NCBI GenBank assembly: GCA_013003555.1
Contig: JABDIV010000090.1
Span: forward strand, 62,001 to 126,000
From: Flavobacteriaceae bacterium
Lineage (GTDB): Bacteria > Bacteroidota > Bacteroidia > Flavobacteriales > Flavobacteriaceae
Reading direction: 5' to 3'
DNA length: 64,000 nt
Made by a program: the position numbers and the translations under genes. This document shows positions 1 through 8,631 of the stretch, in pieces. The first letter of the stretch is position 1, and each line of letters begins with the position of its first letter. Below the pieces are notes generated by a model, which made no database searches, was not told the DNA's origin, and saw nothing but the letters and a program-made list of their open reading frames with translations.

Positions 1-322
1 TCCCGGTACCTAAACCATCGGGACATCCGCCCTGAATCATAAAATCATTCATAACCCGATGAAAAATCAAGCCATTATAGAATTTTTTTCCTTTAAATTT
101 CTCTTCTACCATCGGGTGAGTACCTTCGGCAAGCGCCACAAAATTGGCTACGGTAACCGGAGTCTCGGCGGAGGTAAGCTTAGCGACGATGGTTCCTTTG
201 TTTGTGACAAATTCGGCATATAAGCCATCGCCCAGATCGGGGTACTTCTCCTTCTCACAGGACGAAGCACTTATTAATAACATAGCAACCAGAACGGTTA
301 AAGATGTTCTTAGAATTTTCAT
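1..322 (-). CDS. Cyclophilin-type peptidyl-prolyl isomerase lipoprotein (3' part outside window)
   Basis: The visible 107 residues are the N-terminal part of a cyclophilin. The protein starts with a lipoprotein signal ending in the lipobox ISASSC, so it should be an outer-envelope lipoprotein that isomerises prolyl bonds in periplasmic proteins. The cyclophilin core is plain: [25 protein letters not shown], and [13 protein letters not shown], which carries the catalytic Arg. The gene runs off the left edge, so its C-terminus is not visible. It lies 14 bp downstream of gldI on the same strand and is probably cotranscribed with gldI and the DHH phosphoesterase gene. Confidence 0.93.
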   Translation of the reverse strand, partial: MKILRTSLTVLVAMLLISASSCEKEKYPDLGDGLYAEFVTNKGTIVAKLTSAETPVTVANFVALAEGTHPMVEEKFKGKKFYNGLIFHRVMNDFMIQGGCPDGLGTG

Positions 323-336
323 AGTATTTTTAATAT

Positions 337-879
337 TTAATTGGATTGTTTTTTAGTTATCGAATTAACTGTGACACGACACATCAAAGGCACATTTGTC
401 CCTATACGATCTTCATCACCATAATAACCGTAAGCTTTTTGAGATGGAAACAAAAATGTTACCGTTTCACCTACTTTCATCAATTTCAAACCTTCACGCA
501 AACCGCTGAATAATTCTTCCTGATCCATGGCATAGGATTGCGGTCCCAAATCATCTTTTGAATAGATCAGCTCTCCGCTCAGGTCCTTGATATCGTAGTC
601 ATAATTAACGATATCTCCAAATTTGGGAACAATAGAATCAAGTTCAGCAACTTGGTTGTAAGTATACCAAAAACCGTTTTCAGAGGCGATATATACAGCA
701 TCGGATTGGGTCTTAATAATGCGTTCGATTTCGGCCTGTTCGGCATTGAAGAGTTTGATATTTCTGTCAGCCGATTTCATTATAAATGATCCGGATTTAT
801 GAGAGACCGGACGTCTGGCTTCAGGGGTTTTGCAACCCAATGCCAATAGCAACAATAGGCATAGGATAATTGGTTTCAT
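337..879 (-). CDS. gldI: Gliding motility-associated FKBP-type peptidyl-prolyl isomerase GldI
   Basis: This is a 180-residue lipoprotein (lipobox LLALGC, Cys16) with a C-terminal FKBP domain (residues about 85-178: [10 protein letters not shown], the [27 protein letters not shown] segment, and a C-terminal V.V..I strand). GldI is a periplasmic folding helper needed for gliding and type IX secretion in flavobacteria. The neighbours (DHH phosphoesterase upstream, cyclophilin lipoprotein downstream) match the usual flavobacterial gldI locus. Its ATG overlaps the stop of the upstream gene by 4 bp (ATGA), so the two are likely translationally coupled. The assignment to GldI rather than a generic FKBP rests on length, lipobox and neighbourhood. 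Confidence 0.88.
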   Translation of the reverse strand: MKPIILCLLLLLALGCKTPEARRPVSHKSGSFIMKSADRNIKLFNAEQAEIERIIKTQSDAVYIASENGFWYTYNQVAELDSIVPKFGDIVNYDYDIKDLSGELIYSKDDLGPQSYAMDQEELFSGLREGLKLMKVGETVTFLFPSQKAYGYYGDEDRIGTNVPLMCRVTVNSITKKQSN

Positions 880-1892
880 GATTCGAGGTCTTGTTTATAA
901 TCGGGCAAGATAGCAATAAATTTTTCAATCGTCTGGTGTAGATTAAGCGTACTTCTTCCACCGGCTGCGTTGATGTGACCGCCACCATTGAAATGCTCGC
1001 GCGCAAAAGAATTAACATCAAAACCACCTTTAGATCGAAGAGAGATCTTAACGATGTCCTCTTGTTTATGCTCTATAAATATCAAAGCCAAATTTACCCC
1101 TTCAACAGAAAGCGCATAGTTAACGACACCTTCAGTATCACCTTTTTTGAAATCAAATTGATTAAGATCGTTTTGCGATAATACAATATAGGCCGTGTGT
1201 AATTCAGGCAATACCTTTAAATTGTTCAATGCCCGACCTAACAGTTGCAAACGATTATACGACTGGTTATCATATACCAAACTATGGATGTCGCTGTTCT
1301 TCGCCCCATGGTCGATTAGATCGGCTACAACCCGATGTGTTGTGCTGGTGGTCGATGCGAAACGAAAAGACCCGGTATCAGTCATGATACCTACATACAA
1401 GCAGGTAGCAATCTGTGTGGTGAGTTTATTCAATGCGTTCATCTTTTTCATGAAATGATAGACCATTTCACTGGTTGAGCACATGTCGGGGTCAGAATAT
1501 ACAAATCTGGCATAATCCTCAGGTTGCCGATGGTGATCGATCAACACCATTGGTGTATCAACTGATTTTAGTTTATTTTCCATATCCCCGGTTCGGGATA
1601 ACGCATTAAAATCCAATGTAAAAATAAGATCGGCTGCCTCGATTAGAGCATCGGCTTCCGACCGTTTGTGCTCATATATAATCACATTTTCGTTGCCTGG
1701 GATCCACTTCAGGAATTTCGGATAATCATTTGGAGCGATAACATGCACATCATGCCCCATATCTGACAAATAGGACCATAATCCCAGTGAGGAACCAATG
1801 GCATCTCCATCAGGATTTTTATGAGGTACAATTACGATTTTATTCGGGCGGGATAACTGCTCTTTTAATTCAGAAATATGAGTCTGATTCAT
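876..1892 (-). CDS. DHH/DHHA1 family phosphoesterase (NrnA-like oligoribonuclease / pAp phosphatase)
   Basis: This 338-residue cytoplasmic protein has the two-domain layout of NrnA. The N-terminal DHH domain shows NPDGDAIGS (residues about 26-34), LDFN (Asp94) and the signature DHH at residues 119-121. The C-terminal DHHA1 domain carries the glycine-rich FNGGGHINAAGG loop near residue 305. Family members degrade 2-5 nt RNA and dephosphorylate pAp using two Mn ions. The start is MNQTHISELK. It is the first gene of the minus-strand set with gldI and the cyclophilin, and is divergent from ndk across an 88-bp gap. The exact substrate cannot be read from the sequence. Confidence 0.9.
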   Translation of the reverse strand: MNQTHISELKEQLSRPNKIVIVPHKNPDGDAIGSSLGLWSYLSDMGHDVHVIAPNDYPKFLKWIPGNENVIIYEHKRSEADALIEAADLIFTLDFNALSRTGDMENKLKSVDTPMVLIDHHRQPEDYARFVYSDPDMCSTSEMVYHFMKKMNALNKLTTQIATCLYVGIMTDTGSFRFASTTSTTHRVVADLIDHGAKNSDIHSLVYDNQSYNRLQLLGRALNNLKVLPELHTAYIVLSQNDLNQFDFKKGDTEGVVNYALSVEGVNLALIFIEHKQEDIVKISLRSKGGFDVNSFAREHFNGGGHINAAGGRSTLNLHQTIEKFIAILPDYKQDLES

Positions 1893-1929
1893 AGAGAGCG
1901 AAGATACAATTTTTTAAAGAGGAGCAGCC

Positions 1930-1959
1930 TTGTTTTTAACAACTAATTGGTTATTTTTG
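1930..1959 (+). promoter_or_regulatory. Flavobacterial sigma-A promoter for ndk
   Basis: TTG at 1930-1932, then a 19-nt spacer and TATTTTTG at 1952-1959. This matches the Bacteroidota housekeeping pattern TTG-N17-23-TAnnTTTG. It lies 21 bp before the ndk ATG, leaving a leader of about 15 nt. Confidence 0.8.
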
Positions 1960-1980
1960 CATCCAATTTAAAACATACAA

Positions 1981-2400
1981 ATGGCTACTAACAGAACATT
2001 TACCATGCTTAAGCCCGATGCTATTGAGAAAGGACATATCGGTGCAATTTTAGAGAAAATCACCGCTTCAGGGTTTCGAATAGTTGCGATGAAATTAACC
2101 CAAATGACAAGGAATGATGCCGAGCAATTTTATGCAGTTCATAAGGAGCGCCCATTCTTTGGTGAATTGGTTGAATATATGACACGCGGGCCAATTGTTG
2201 CCGCCATTCTTGAAAAGGAAAATGCCGTGGAAGACTTCAGAACATTAATCGGAACTACTAACCCTGCAGAAGCTGCTGAGGGGACTATCCGCAGGTTGTA
2301 TGCAGAATCTATTGGTGAAAATGCTGTTCATGGCAGCGATAGTGATGAAAATGCCGCTATTGAAGGAGCATTCCATTTTGCTGGCAGAGAAATGTTTTAA
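1981..2400 (+). CDS. ndk: Nucleoside diphosphate kinase
   Basis: This 139-residue enzyme transfers the gamma phosphate from ATP to NDPs through a phospho-histidine. The family signatures are [12 protein letters not shown] (residues 7-18), the [14 protein letters not shown] segment (residues 70-83), [14 protein letters not shown] (91-104) and the active-site motif NAVHGSDS, with the catalytic His at residue 117. Length is normal for bacterial Ndk. The gene is monocistronic: a clear promoter sits just upstream and two terminators follow. It is divergent from the DHH phosphoesterase operon. Confidence 0.97.
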   Translation: MATNRTFTMLKPDAIEKGHIGAILEKITASGFRIVAMKLTQMTRNDAEQFYAVHKERPFFGELVEYMTRGPIVAAILEKENAVEDFRTLIGTTNPAEAAEGTIRRLYAESIGENAVHGSDSDENAAIEGAFHFAGREMF

Positions 2401-2430
2401 CACGTCAGATTAAAATTATAAATAAAATAG

Positions 2431-2456
2431 CGCGGCCAAATAAGGTCGCGTTTTTT
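2431..2456 (+). terminator. Rho-independent terminator of ndk
   Basis: A GC-rich 7-bp stem, CGCGGCC (2431-2437) against GGTCGCG (2444-2450) with one G-U pair, is followed by six T. It starts 31 bp after the ndk stop. Confidence 0.85.
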
Positions 2457-2488
2457 GTTTCTAATGTTTATAACAAGGGAATTGGACA

Positions 2489-2525
2489 TAAAAAAACCAC
2501 CGTTGGGCGGCCGGTGGTTTTTTTG
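2489..2525. terminator. Bidirectional terminator between ndk and the CIA30 gene
   Basis: AAAAAACCACCG (2491-2502) pairs with CGGTGGTTTTTT (2512-2523), so both strands show a GC stem followed by a T tract. It can back up the ndk terminator and also stop minus-strand transcripts coming from the recF operon. Confidence 0.85.
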
Positions 2526-2655
2526 ATTACCTAACAATATTTAAAATTCAAGGAAAATAATAACTAACTAAACTTAAAGATTCCGTCTTAACAAATATTG
2601 ATTGAGATAAATTTAGCGAATTGAAGTCTGTCGATCAATACGTGACTACACGTAT

Positions 2656-3195
2656 TTATTTCAGAATAATCGACTTGATTTGGAGTTCGAATGCCTCTGC
2701 CTTTTTATTTCCGAAGAGAATTCCGATTTCCTCGAGTAATTTCCCATCAAAATTGGCCATTCTCATACGATAGCCTCTAAATACAGGATACAAATCGGCA
2801 AGATTAATGCTTATGGTTTGCCATTCACCATTAGTCTCGACATAACTCACATAGCTTTGGCGATCATAACGACTGGTTTTGGCCCTGAACTGATAGGTCT
2901 TTCCATCGCCCTTGAGTTCGATAACAACTGTCGAATATGAGCTGATGTCCCTGGCTTTGAAGTCAGAACGTATCGAACTGAAACCACCATTATTGTCTAA
3001 AGAAATTTCGCCCTTAAATATCATATAATTATCCTGCTGTTTTAGAGTTGCATCAGAACGTCCGCCCATTACGTCATCATTAACCACATACCAGGTGTTG
3101 ATGGCTGACTCATCAGAAAAATCTGCTAATATCATTTTTTCCTGCTCCTGTGAATGAAAAAGAAAAAGTAGTAAGAGGCCGTATTTTAAAATCAT
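2656..3195 (-). CDS. CIA30 family protein
   Basis: The 179-residue protein has a short hydrophobic N-terminus (MILKYGLLLLFLFHSQ) that may be a signal peptide, then a CIA30 domain: a jelly-roll-like beta fold recognisable from VVNDDVMGGRSDA, GEISLDNNGGFSSIRS and VIELKGDGKTYQFR. In mitochondria CIA30 proteins help assemble complex I; the role of the bacterial relatives is not established, and no function is claimed here. It is the last gene of the recF-lipoprotein-DUF721-CIA30 operon and overlaps the DUF721 stop by 4 bp. Confidence 0.85.
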   Translation of the reverse strand: MILKYGLLLLFLFHSQEQEKMILADFSDESAINTWYVVNDDVMGGRSDATLKQQDNYMIFKGEISLDNNGGFSSIRSDFKARDISSYSTVVIELKGDGKTYQFRAKTSRYDRQSYVSYVETNGEWQTISINLADLYPVFRGYRMRMANFDGKLLEEIGILFGNKKAEAFELQIKSIILK

Positions 3196-3488
3196 CGCAA
3201 AACAATTTTATGGATTATTTGTTTTCCCAAAGCCTCGTTCATCATATGGATAATTTTTTCTTTGCCATAACTTAATTCCTCGCGTAATACCGAAGAGCTG
3301 AGGTTCACATATAGTGTTTCCCCTTTAAATTCTATACGGGTTGTATATTGGTTTACACCCTGGCCCATAAGTTCTTCCCATGCATGCCTGACATTTACAA
3401 CATCCAATCCGCCCTGTAGCTTATTCGACTTTACAAATGCCTTAATAACATCTTTCAGTTTCATATTGTCATGCTTACGCTCACTCAT
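3192..3488 (-). CDS. DUF721 (DciA-like) protein
   Basis: This 98-residue cytoplasmic protein matches the DUF721 pattern: an N-terminal basic helix (LKDVIKAFVKSNKLQ), the conserved W of VRHAWEELMG, then TRIEFKGETLYVNLSSSVLREELS and a C-terminal helix. DciA relatives load the replicative helicase in many bacteria, and the gene is commonly found next to recF, as here. The first ATG overlaps the upstream stop by 4 bp (ATGA), which favours it over the internal Met9. Helicase loading is inferred from the family only. Confidence 0.88.
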   Translation of the reverse strand: MSERKHDNMKLKDVIKAFVKSNKLQGGLDVVNVRHAWEELMGQGVNQYTTRIEFKGETLYVNLSSSVLREELSYGKEKIIHMMNEALGKQIIHKIVLR

Positions 3489-3949
3489 TTATCCAACGTT
3501 ATAGGTTCATATGATTTATAGCTGTAAATAAATCCCGCATCGTTTTTTATCCTCAGTTTTTTATCGTTAGCCTCAATGATTCGTTCTTTATATTCAACAC
3601 CATTATCGGAATAATTTACCCATAAATCACCTTCCTCAATATTTATCGTAAAAGGTGTCTGGTGTTGTGATACAATATAGGTGCCATCAAGGGTAGGATT
3701 TACTTTTTTACGGAAACCTTCGTTTTCATCGATGAGTTCAAAATAATCGACCGTTGCACTCATGGTAAACGCTTTGATCAATTTACCATCTTTTTTTACT
3801 TCGGTAACCTCCCAATAACCGGGCAAATGCGCCTTCAGATCCTCCGGGTCGGCTTTACAGGAAGCCAGAACGAGAACGCAACAAAGAATTCCGATGAATC
3901 TGAGATTAATCAGCTTGGAGATCGAAAAATTTATAGGTTTGATGGACAT
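3485..3949 (-). CDS. Lipocalin-like lipoprotein of unknown function
   Basis: This 154-residue lipoprotein has a signal with lipobox LVLASC followed by a small beta-rich domain ([15 protein letters not shown], then strands with [11 protein letters not shown] and GTYIVSQHQ) like the lipocalin-like proteins common in Bacteroidota. The GYW or GVWEL element near the mature N-terminus is the usual mark of these proteins, and a second one is found at 38115-38594. The ATG lies 44 bp inside the end of recF in another frame; no alternative ATG precedes the signal peptide, so the overlap is probably real. Function unknown. Confidence 0.8.
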   Translation of the reverse strand: MSIKPINFSISKLINLRFIGILCCVLVLASCKADPEDLKAHLPGYWEVTEVKKDGKLIKAFTMSATVDYFELIDENEGFRKKVNPTLDGTYIVSQHQTPFTINIEEGDLWVNYSDNGVEYKERIIEANDKKLRIKNDAGFIYSYKSYEPITLDK

Positions 3950-4994
3950 GTTTTACCGCGTTCTCTGTGCGTTCGGGATGGGTGTCACTGATAAAGATCT
4001 GCCCGAAATTTTCTTCATCTACTAAGGTAATGATTTGTGACACACGTTGCTCATCTAATTTGTCGAAAATGTCATCAAGCAATAAAATGGGACTCACTTG
4101 ATTTTGTTCTTTAATAAAATCGAATTGTGCTAGTTTTAAGGCGATGAGAAACGATTTCTGTTGACCCTGACTGCCATATTTCTTTATGGGAAAACCGGAC
4201 ATTTGAAAACTCAGATCGTCTTTATGAATACCAACACTTGAGTATTGAAGGGTTCTGTCTCTTTTCAGGTTTTGATCTAACAGCTCTCTGAATTCTCCTG
4301 ATGTCAAATCGCTTTTATAAACCAAGTCAACCAATTCGTTACCGCTGCTTATAGCCTTGTAACGAGAATTAAAAATTGGCGTAAACCGTTTGATGAACTG
4401 CTCCCTTTTTTCAAAAATGGGTTTACCAAGTCTGATAAGTTGTTCATCATAGGTCTCAAGCTGATCGGCATTAAATGTCGAATTAAGGGCAAAATATTTC
4501 AATAATGCATTTCGTTGGGCAATGAGCTTGTTATATTTGATTAAGTTGGTCAAATAACTTTTGTCCCCCTGTGATATTACACTATCGATGAAGCGACGTC
4601 TCACATCGCTGCCTTCGAGGATAAGGTCCCTGTCGGAAGGTGAGATAATGACCAGCGGAATAAATCCAATATGATCACTTAATCGTTCATAATCCTTTCC
4701 GTTACGCTTCATAATTTTCTTTTGACCGCGCCTCAGTGAAATCAGGATCTGCTCTTCACGCCCTTCTTTTAGATAGGTTCCATCTATCATGAAGAAGTTA
4801 GAATCATGTTTGATGTTTTGTGATGAAATCGGGTTGAAATAACTCTTGCCAAATGACAAATGATAAATAGCATCAAGGATGTTCGTCTTTCCGATTCCAT
4901 TGGGTCCCACAAAGCAGTTGATCTTCTCATCAAACTCAAAGGTCTGATTTTCAAAGTTTTTGTAATTGATCAATATCAACTTTTTTAAAACCAT
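3906..4994 (-). CDS. recF: DNA replication and repair protein RecF
   Basis: This 362-residue SMC-like ATPase acts in recombination at single-strand gaps with RecO and RecR. It shows a Walker A motif GPNGIGKTN (residues 30-38), IDGTYL and [16 protein letters not shown] elements, the ABC-type signature region [19 protein letters not shown], and a Walker B motif [12 protein letters not shown] near residue 305. Length is typical. It is the first gene of the minus-strand operon and is divergent from the TPR gene at 5130. Confidence 0.96.
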   Translation of the reverse strand: MVLKKLILINYKNFENQTFEFDEKINCFVGPNGIGKTNILDAIYHLSFGKSYFNPISSQNIKHDSNFFMIDGTYLKEGREEQILISLRRGQKKIMKRNGKDYERLSDHIGFIPLVIISPSDRDLILEGSDVRRRFIDSVISQGDKSYLTNLIKYNKLIAQRNALLKYFALNSTFNADQLETYDEQLIRLGKPIFEKREQFIKRFTPIFNSRYKAISSGNELVDLVYKSDLTSGEFRELLDQNLKRDRTLQYSSVGIHKDDLSFQMSGFPIKKYGSQGQQKSFLIALKLAQFDFIKEQNQVSPILLLDDIFDKLDEQRVSQIITLVDEENFGQIFISDTHPERTENAVKHVHQTYKFFDLQAD

Positions 4995-5100
4995 AGGAAT
5001 GTACGGATGGCGGGAAAAAATAACTGTAAATCCCTTGAAATGCGCTGCAAATTATTGAAAAATAACAAATATTTTACCTTTTTTTTACCAATAAAAATTT

Positions 5101-5108
5101 TATTTTTG
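5101..5108 (+). promoter_or_regulatory. -7 promoter box of the TPR-ribH operon
   Basis: TATTTTTG matches TAnnTTTG and lies 21 bp before the ATG at 5130. No TTG is found at the usual -33 distance. The box rules out an ATG at 5007 as the start, since that lies upstream of the promoter. Confidence 0.65.
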
Positions 5109-5129
5109 CGGCGCAATAAAACCGAAGAT

Positions 5130-5900
5130 ATGGCCACCTATAAGAAACGCGGACACAAACCTAAAACAAAGGCTGAACGCCGCGATGCTATTGAAGAACA
5201 ATCGAAAACTGCCGAGGTGTTTAACACCCTTGACGAAGGGGCATCGAAGACCGAGGAGTGGGTAATCCGCAACCAAAAATATATTTTCATGGTTATTGGA
5301 GCTGTAGCCGTAGTTGTCCTTGGTTACCTCGGTTATACGAAATTTATCCAGGAGCCAAAAGAAGTTGAAGCCAAAAATGACATGTTCCTGGCTCAGCAGT
5401 ATTTTGATCAGGCAGTTAATAGCACGGAAAAAGATTCATTATTCACACTTGCCCTAAATGGTAGTGAAGGTCAGTTCGGGATGTTAGACATCATTTCAAA
5501 TCATGGCAGCACAAAAGCTGGCAATATGGCCAACTATTATGCAGGTATGGCATACCTGAATCTGAAGGATTATCAGAATGCTATTAAATATTTAAGTGAT
5601 TTTGGCAGTGATGATGATGCATTAGGTCCGCTTGCTCAAGGTGGAATTGGTGATGCGTTTGTTCAGCTTAACCAGCCTGAAGATGCGCTCGATTATTACA
5701 TCAAAGCCGCAAAGCTTAAAACGAACAATTTTACCACGCCTATGTTTTTAATGAAGGCCGGAATAATTGCCATTCAGCTTGAAAAAAATGCGGATGCTTT
5801 GAAATACTTCAAGCGTATAAAAGAAGAATTCCCAAACAGCACCGAAGCTGCTAATGTTGACTTATTCATCGGTCAGGCCGAATCCAAAACAAAAAATTAA
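5130..5900 (+). CDS. Membrane-anchored tetratricopeptide repeat protein
   Basis: The start is MATYKKRGHKPK at 5130. The reading frame is open further upstream to 5007, but that part spans the promoter and reads as non-coding. The 256-residue product has a basic N-terminus, one membrane segment (residues about 48-70, IFMVIGAVAVVVLGYLGY) and then TPR-like helical pairs (for example NMANYYAGMAYLNLKDYQNAIKYL, and a segment with DALDYYIKAAKL). The layout resembles the YfgM/tetratricopeptide ancillary Sec-translocon proteins, but a specific partner is not evident. ribH follows 6 bp later in the same operon. Confidence 0.85.
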   Translation: MATYKKRGHKPKTKAERRDAIEEQSKTAEVFNTLDEGASKTEEWVIRNQKYIFMVIGAVAVVVLGYLGYTKFIQEPKEVEAKNDMFLAQQYFDQAVNSTEKDSLFTLALNGSEGQFGMLDIISNHGSTKAGNMANYYAGMAYLNLKDYQNAIKYLSDFGSDDDALGPLAQGGIGDAFVQLNQPEDALDYYIKAAKLKTNNFTTPMFLMKAGIIAIQLEKNADALKYFKRIKEEFPNSTEAANVDLFIGQAESKTKN

Positions 5901-5906
5901 TTTATC

Positions 5907-6383
5907 ATGGCAACCGCAGCTACTAATTTGTCGGAATTCGACAAAACTGCTCTGCCAGATGCCTCTTCTTTGAATTTCGGTATTGTGGTTTCTGAATGGA
6001 ATGCCGACATCACCGAAGCCCTTTGTCAGGGTGCGATAGATACCTTAAGAGCGTGCGGGGTTCCATCGGACCAGATCAAGCGCATTAATGTACCGGGAAG
6101 TTTCGAACTTGTATATGGCAGCAAATTGATGCAAGGTCAAAATGTTGATGCGGTCATTGCCATAGGGAGCGTTATACAAGGGGAAACCCGGCATTTTGAA
6201 TTTGTTTGTCAGGCTGTTGCTGCCGGAATAAAAGATTTGAATGTGAGAGCCGAAATTCCTGTGATCTTTTGTGTGTTAACCGATAATAATCATCAGCAAG
6301 CGGTCGATCGATCGGGCGGAAAACATGGAAACAAAGGTGTTGAAGCGGCCGTCGCAGCCATTAAAATGGCAAGTCTGAAGTAA
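5907..6383 (+). CDS. ribH: 6,7-dimethyl-8-ribityllumazine synthase
   Basis: This 158-residue enzyme performs the penultimate step of riboflavin synthesis, condensing 5-amino-6-ribitylaminouracil with 3,4-dihydroxy-2-butanone 4-phosphate. Family elements are FGIVVSEWNADIT (residues 24-36), VPGSFELVYGSKLM, IAIGSVIQGETRHFEFV with the catalytic His at 96, and the C-terminal GGKHGNKGVEAA. It is cotranscribed with the TPR gene (6-bp gap). No FMN riboswitch is visible upstream. Confidence 0.97.
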   Translation: MATAATNLSEFDKTALPDASSLNFGIVVSEWNADITEALCQGAIDTLRACGVPSDQIKRINVPGSFELVYGSKLMQGQNVDAVIAIGSVIQGETRHFEFVCQAVAAGIKDLNVRAEIPVIFCVLTDNNHQQAVDRSGGKHGNKGVEAAVAAIKMASLK

Positions 6384-6420
6384 ATCCTAATCGCAATTCC
6401 CTAATTATTAGCTAAATCAC

Positions 6421-6434
6421 ACTTGTTAACAAGT
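6421..6434. repeat. 14-bp perfect palindrome ACTTGTTAACAAGT
   Basis: A perfect dyad in the ribH downstream gap. Twelve of its 14 bases (ACTTGTTAACAA) recur at 16618-16629, also between genes. Possibly a protein-binding site; function unknown. Confidence 0.5.
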
Positions 6435-6442
6435 TTTAAGAC

Positions 6443-6466
6443 ATGCCTTTCGGCATTGTTTTTGTT
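6443..6466 (+). terminator. Weak terminator after ribH
   Basis: ATGCC-TTTC-GGCAT followed by TGTTTTTG. The stem is only 5 bp, so termination may be partial. Confidence 0.5.
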
Positions 6467-6472
6467 TTTAAG

Positions 6473-6480
6473 TAATTTTG
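6473..6480 (+). promoter_or_regulatory. -7 promoter box of the mutL operon
   Basis: TAATTTTG fits TAnnTTTG, 15 bp before the ATG at 6496. A TTG at 6456-6458 gives a 14-nt spacer, a little short. Confidence 0.6.
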
Positions 6481-6495
6481 AAACGTTAAGCAATT

Positions 6496-6780
6496 ATGGG
6501 AATATTTAAATTACGCAAAAACAAAAGGTTTGATTATACACCTCGGTATTATAAGAAAGAAGGTGATGGCAGTCCTTTTGAGATCAAACGAAAGTTTGAT
6601 GAGTATAGAACGACCGCCGGCGGACAAGGCGGGTTAAAAACGCGCTTTAATAATGCCATGGATGATCTTAAGGGAAATCCGGATCGGGCTGTAAACAGGC
6701 GTGTTTTATTTATCGTTTTAATTTTAATTTTAATTTTCCTTTTTATTATTGATTTTGATTTATCTATTTTCTTTAGATAA
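6496..6780 (+). CDS. Small membrane protein of unknown function preceding mutL
   Basis: This 94-residue protein has a strongly basic, tyrosine-rich N-terminal half (FKLRKNKRFDYTPRYYKKEG) and a single C-terminal membrane helix (residues about 71-90, FIVLILILIFLFIIDF), so it looks tail-anchored with its charged part in the cytoplasm. It is 6 bp ahead of mutL and shares its promoter. I do not recognise a named domain and assign no function. Its position suggests coexpression with mutL and the rhomboids rather than a repair role. Confidence 0.75.
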   Translation: MGIFKLRKNKRFDYTPRYYKKEGDGSPFEIKRKFDEYRTTAGGQGGLKTRFNNAMDDLKGNPDRAVNRRVLFIVLILILIFLFIIDFDLSIFFR

Positions 6781-6786
6781 AAATTA

Positions 6787-8631
6787 ATGGCGGATATCAT
6801 TCAATTATTACCCGACCATGTAGCGAACCAAATCGCCGCAGGAGAAGTCGTTCAACGGCCATCATCGGTGGTTAAGGAATTGCTTGAAAATGCGATCGAT
6901 TCGGGTGCTGCATTTATTCAACTCATTGTTAAGGACGCTGGTAAAACCCTCATCCAGGTCATTGATGATGGTATGGGTATGAGTGTAACCGATGCTCGCC
7001 TGAGCCTGGAGCGACATGCTACCTCAAAGATCAGGACGGCCGATGATCTTTTTAATATTCATACCAAAGGATTTCGCGGAGAGGCCTTAGCCAGTATTGC
7101 TGCGATTGCCCATATGGAAATGAAAACGAAACGGGATGTAGATGATATTGGCACGTCGATAAAAATTGAGGGAAGTGAAGTGCTTTCACAGGAACCTGAT
7201 GTTGTTCCAACCGGGACTTCGGTTGCTGTAAAAAACCTTTTTTATAATGTTCCGGCAAGGCGAAATTTTCTAAAGTCTGAGAAGGTGGAATTGCGGCACA
7301 TCATTGACGAATTCCATCGCGTTGCTCTGGCACATCCAAATATTGAATTCAAATTTCATCATAACGATTCCGAATTATTCGGTCTACCGGAGACCAACAT
7401 GCGTCAACGTATTGTAAATGCTTTTGGACCTAAGACCAACGAGAAACTGGTTCCGGTTGATGAAGACACCGAAATTGTAAAGATCACCGGATTCGTAGGA
7501 AAACCTCGGTTTGCAAAAAAAACAAGAGGTGAGCAGTTTTTCTTTGTTAACGACCGATATATAAAAAGTCCTTATTTAAATCATGCCGTAAATTCAGCCT
7601 TCGAAGGATTGATCAAAGATGGGGTTCATGCCAGTTATTTTCTTTTTCTCACCGTTGATCCACATTCCATAGATATCAATATCCATCCAACCAAGACCGA
7701 GATTAAATTTGAAGATGATCATAGTATATATGCCATTTTAAGAGCAACAGTTCGCCATAGCCTCGGTCAGTTTAACGTGGCTCCTGTTCTCGACTTTGAG
7801 CGCGATTCATCCATGGATACGCCCTATTCCTTTAAAGACAAAGCAGGCGCTCAACCCAATGTTGATGTTGATCGTAATTTCAACCCATTCTCATCTAAAT
7901 CGCCAGCATTTGGCCGTGGATTTGGTCGTAAGAAGCAACAGGATTGGGAGAGTCTGTACATCGGACTTGAATCAAAAGGCAATGATAATCGGATTGAAAT
8001 GGCCGATATGCAGTTTGAAAGCGATGAGATCAGCTCTACAATGTTTGATGATCAGGATACTAAGCCCGTTATAAAAACGTTTCAAATTCAGAATAAATAT
8101 ATTGTTAAGGCAATTAAATCAGGATTCGTGGTCATCAATCAAAATCGAGCACACCAGCGTATTTTATATGAATCATACCTGGAACAGTTCACCATTAAAG
8201 ACGCGATAAGCCAGCAATTATTGTTTCCTAAACCGATGAATTTTTCGAGATCAGAAGCCAAGATATTATCGGGGATTCAATCCTATTTGGAGCAGGCCGG
8301 TTTTGTGTTCGATGCCTTGGAAAAAGATAATGTCAGCCTTGCAGGAATTCCGGTTGGAATGGAAGATGATCAAATTGAAACCGTTCTTAATCAGTTGATT
8401 TCTGATGTTGAAAAACAGATTCCGGAATCGCACTTCAGCCAAAGCGATCTCATTGCAAAGAGTCTGGCCGGGAGTATGGGGATTAAAACCGGCAAACGTC
8501 TTACCGATGAGGAACAGGAGTATTTAGTCGATAAATTGTTTGCATGCAAGGAACCTGCAATTTCACCCTTTAATACACCTACTTATATCACCATGCGGGT
8601 CGAAGACCTGGATAAAAAATTTAACGTATAA
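6787..8631 (+). CDS. mutL: DNA mismatch repair protein MutL
   Basis: This 614-residue protein links MutS mismatch recognition to strand removal. The GHKL ATPase half is intact: NQIAAGEVVQRPSSVVKELLENAIDSGA, DDGMGM, RHATSKI and GFRGEALASI within the first 110 residues, then NVPARRNFLKS. A poorly conserved linker follows (about residues 335-430), then the C-terminal dimerisation domain. The metal site typical of endonuclease-active MutL (DQHA-x2-E) reads NQNRAHQ here (from residue 451), and the C-terminal Cys/His motif (C-x-H-x-R/P type) reads SPFNTP, so nicking activity is doubtful. It sits in a tight operon: the next gene begins immediately after the stop. Confidence 0.96.
   Translation: MADIIQLLPDHVANQIAAGEVVQRPSSVVKELLENAIDSGAAFIQLIVKDAGKTLIQVIDDGMGMSVTDARLSLERHATSKIRTADDLFNIHTKGFRGEALASIAAIAHMEMKTKRDVDDIGTSIKIEGSEVLSQEPDVVPTGTSVAVKNLFYNVPARRNFLKSEKVELRHIIDEFHRVALAHPNIEFKFHHNDSELFGLPETNMRQRIVNAFGPKTNEKLVPVDEDTEIVKITGFVGKPRFAKKTRGEQFFFVNDRYIKSPYLNHAVNSAFEGLIKDGVHASYFLFLTVDPHSIDINIHPTKTEIKFEDDHSIYAILRATVRHSLGQFNVAPVLDFERDSSMDTPYSFKDKAGAQPNVDVDRNFNPFSSKSPAFGRGFGRKKQQDWESLYIGLESKGNDNRIEMADMQFESDEISSTMFDDQDTKPVIKTFQIQNKYIVKAIKSGFVVINQNRAHQRILYESYLEQFTIKDAISQQLLFPKPMNFSRSEAKILSGIQSYLEQAGFVFDALEKDNVSLAGIPVGMEDDQIETVLNQLISDVEKQIPESHFSQSDLIAKSLAGSMGIKTGKRLTDEEQEYLVDKLFACKEPAISPFNTPTYITMRVEDLDKKFNV

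Noticed and set aside
2637-2656. Inverted repeat AATACGTG-ACTA-CACGTATT after the CIA30 gene
   Set aside because: A perfect 8-bp stem, but without a T tract on the minus strand; not strong enough to call a terminator or operator.
5007-5129. N-terminal extension of the TPR protein to an ATG at 5007
   Set aside because: The segment contains the -7 box TATTTTTG and reads as low-complexity Lys/Phe/Leu; the ATG at 5130 is preferred.
6384-6495. FMN riboswitch near ribH
   Set aside because: No RFN-like conserved blocks are seen upstream or downstream of ribH.
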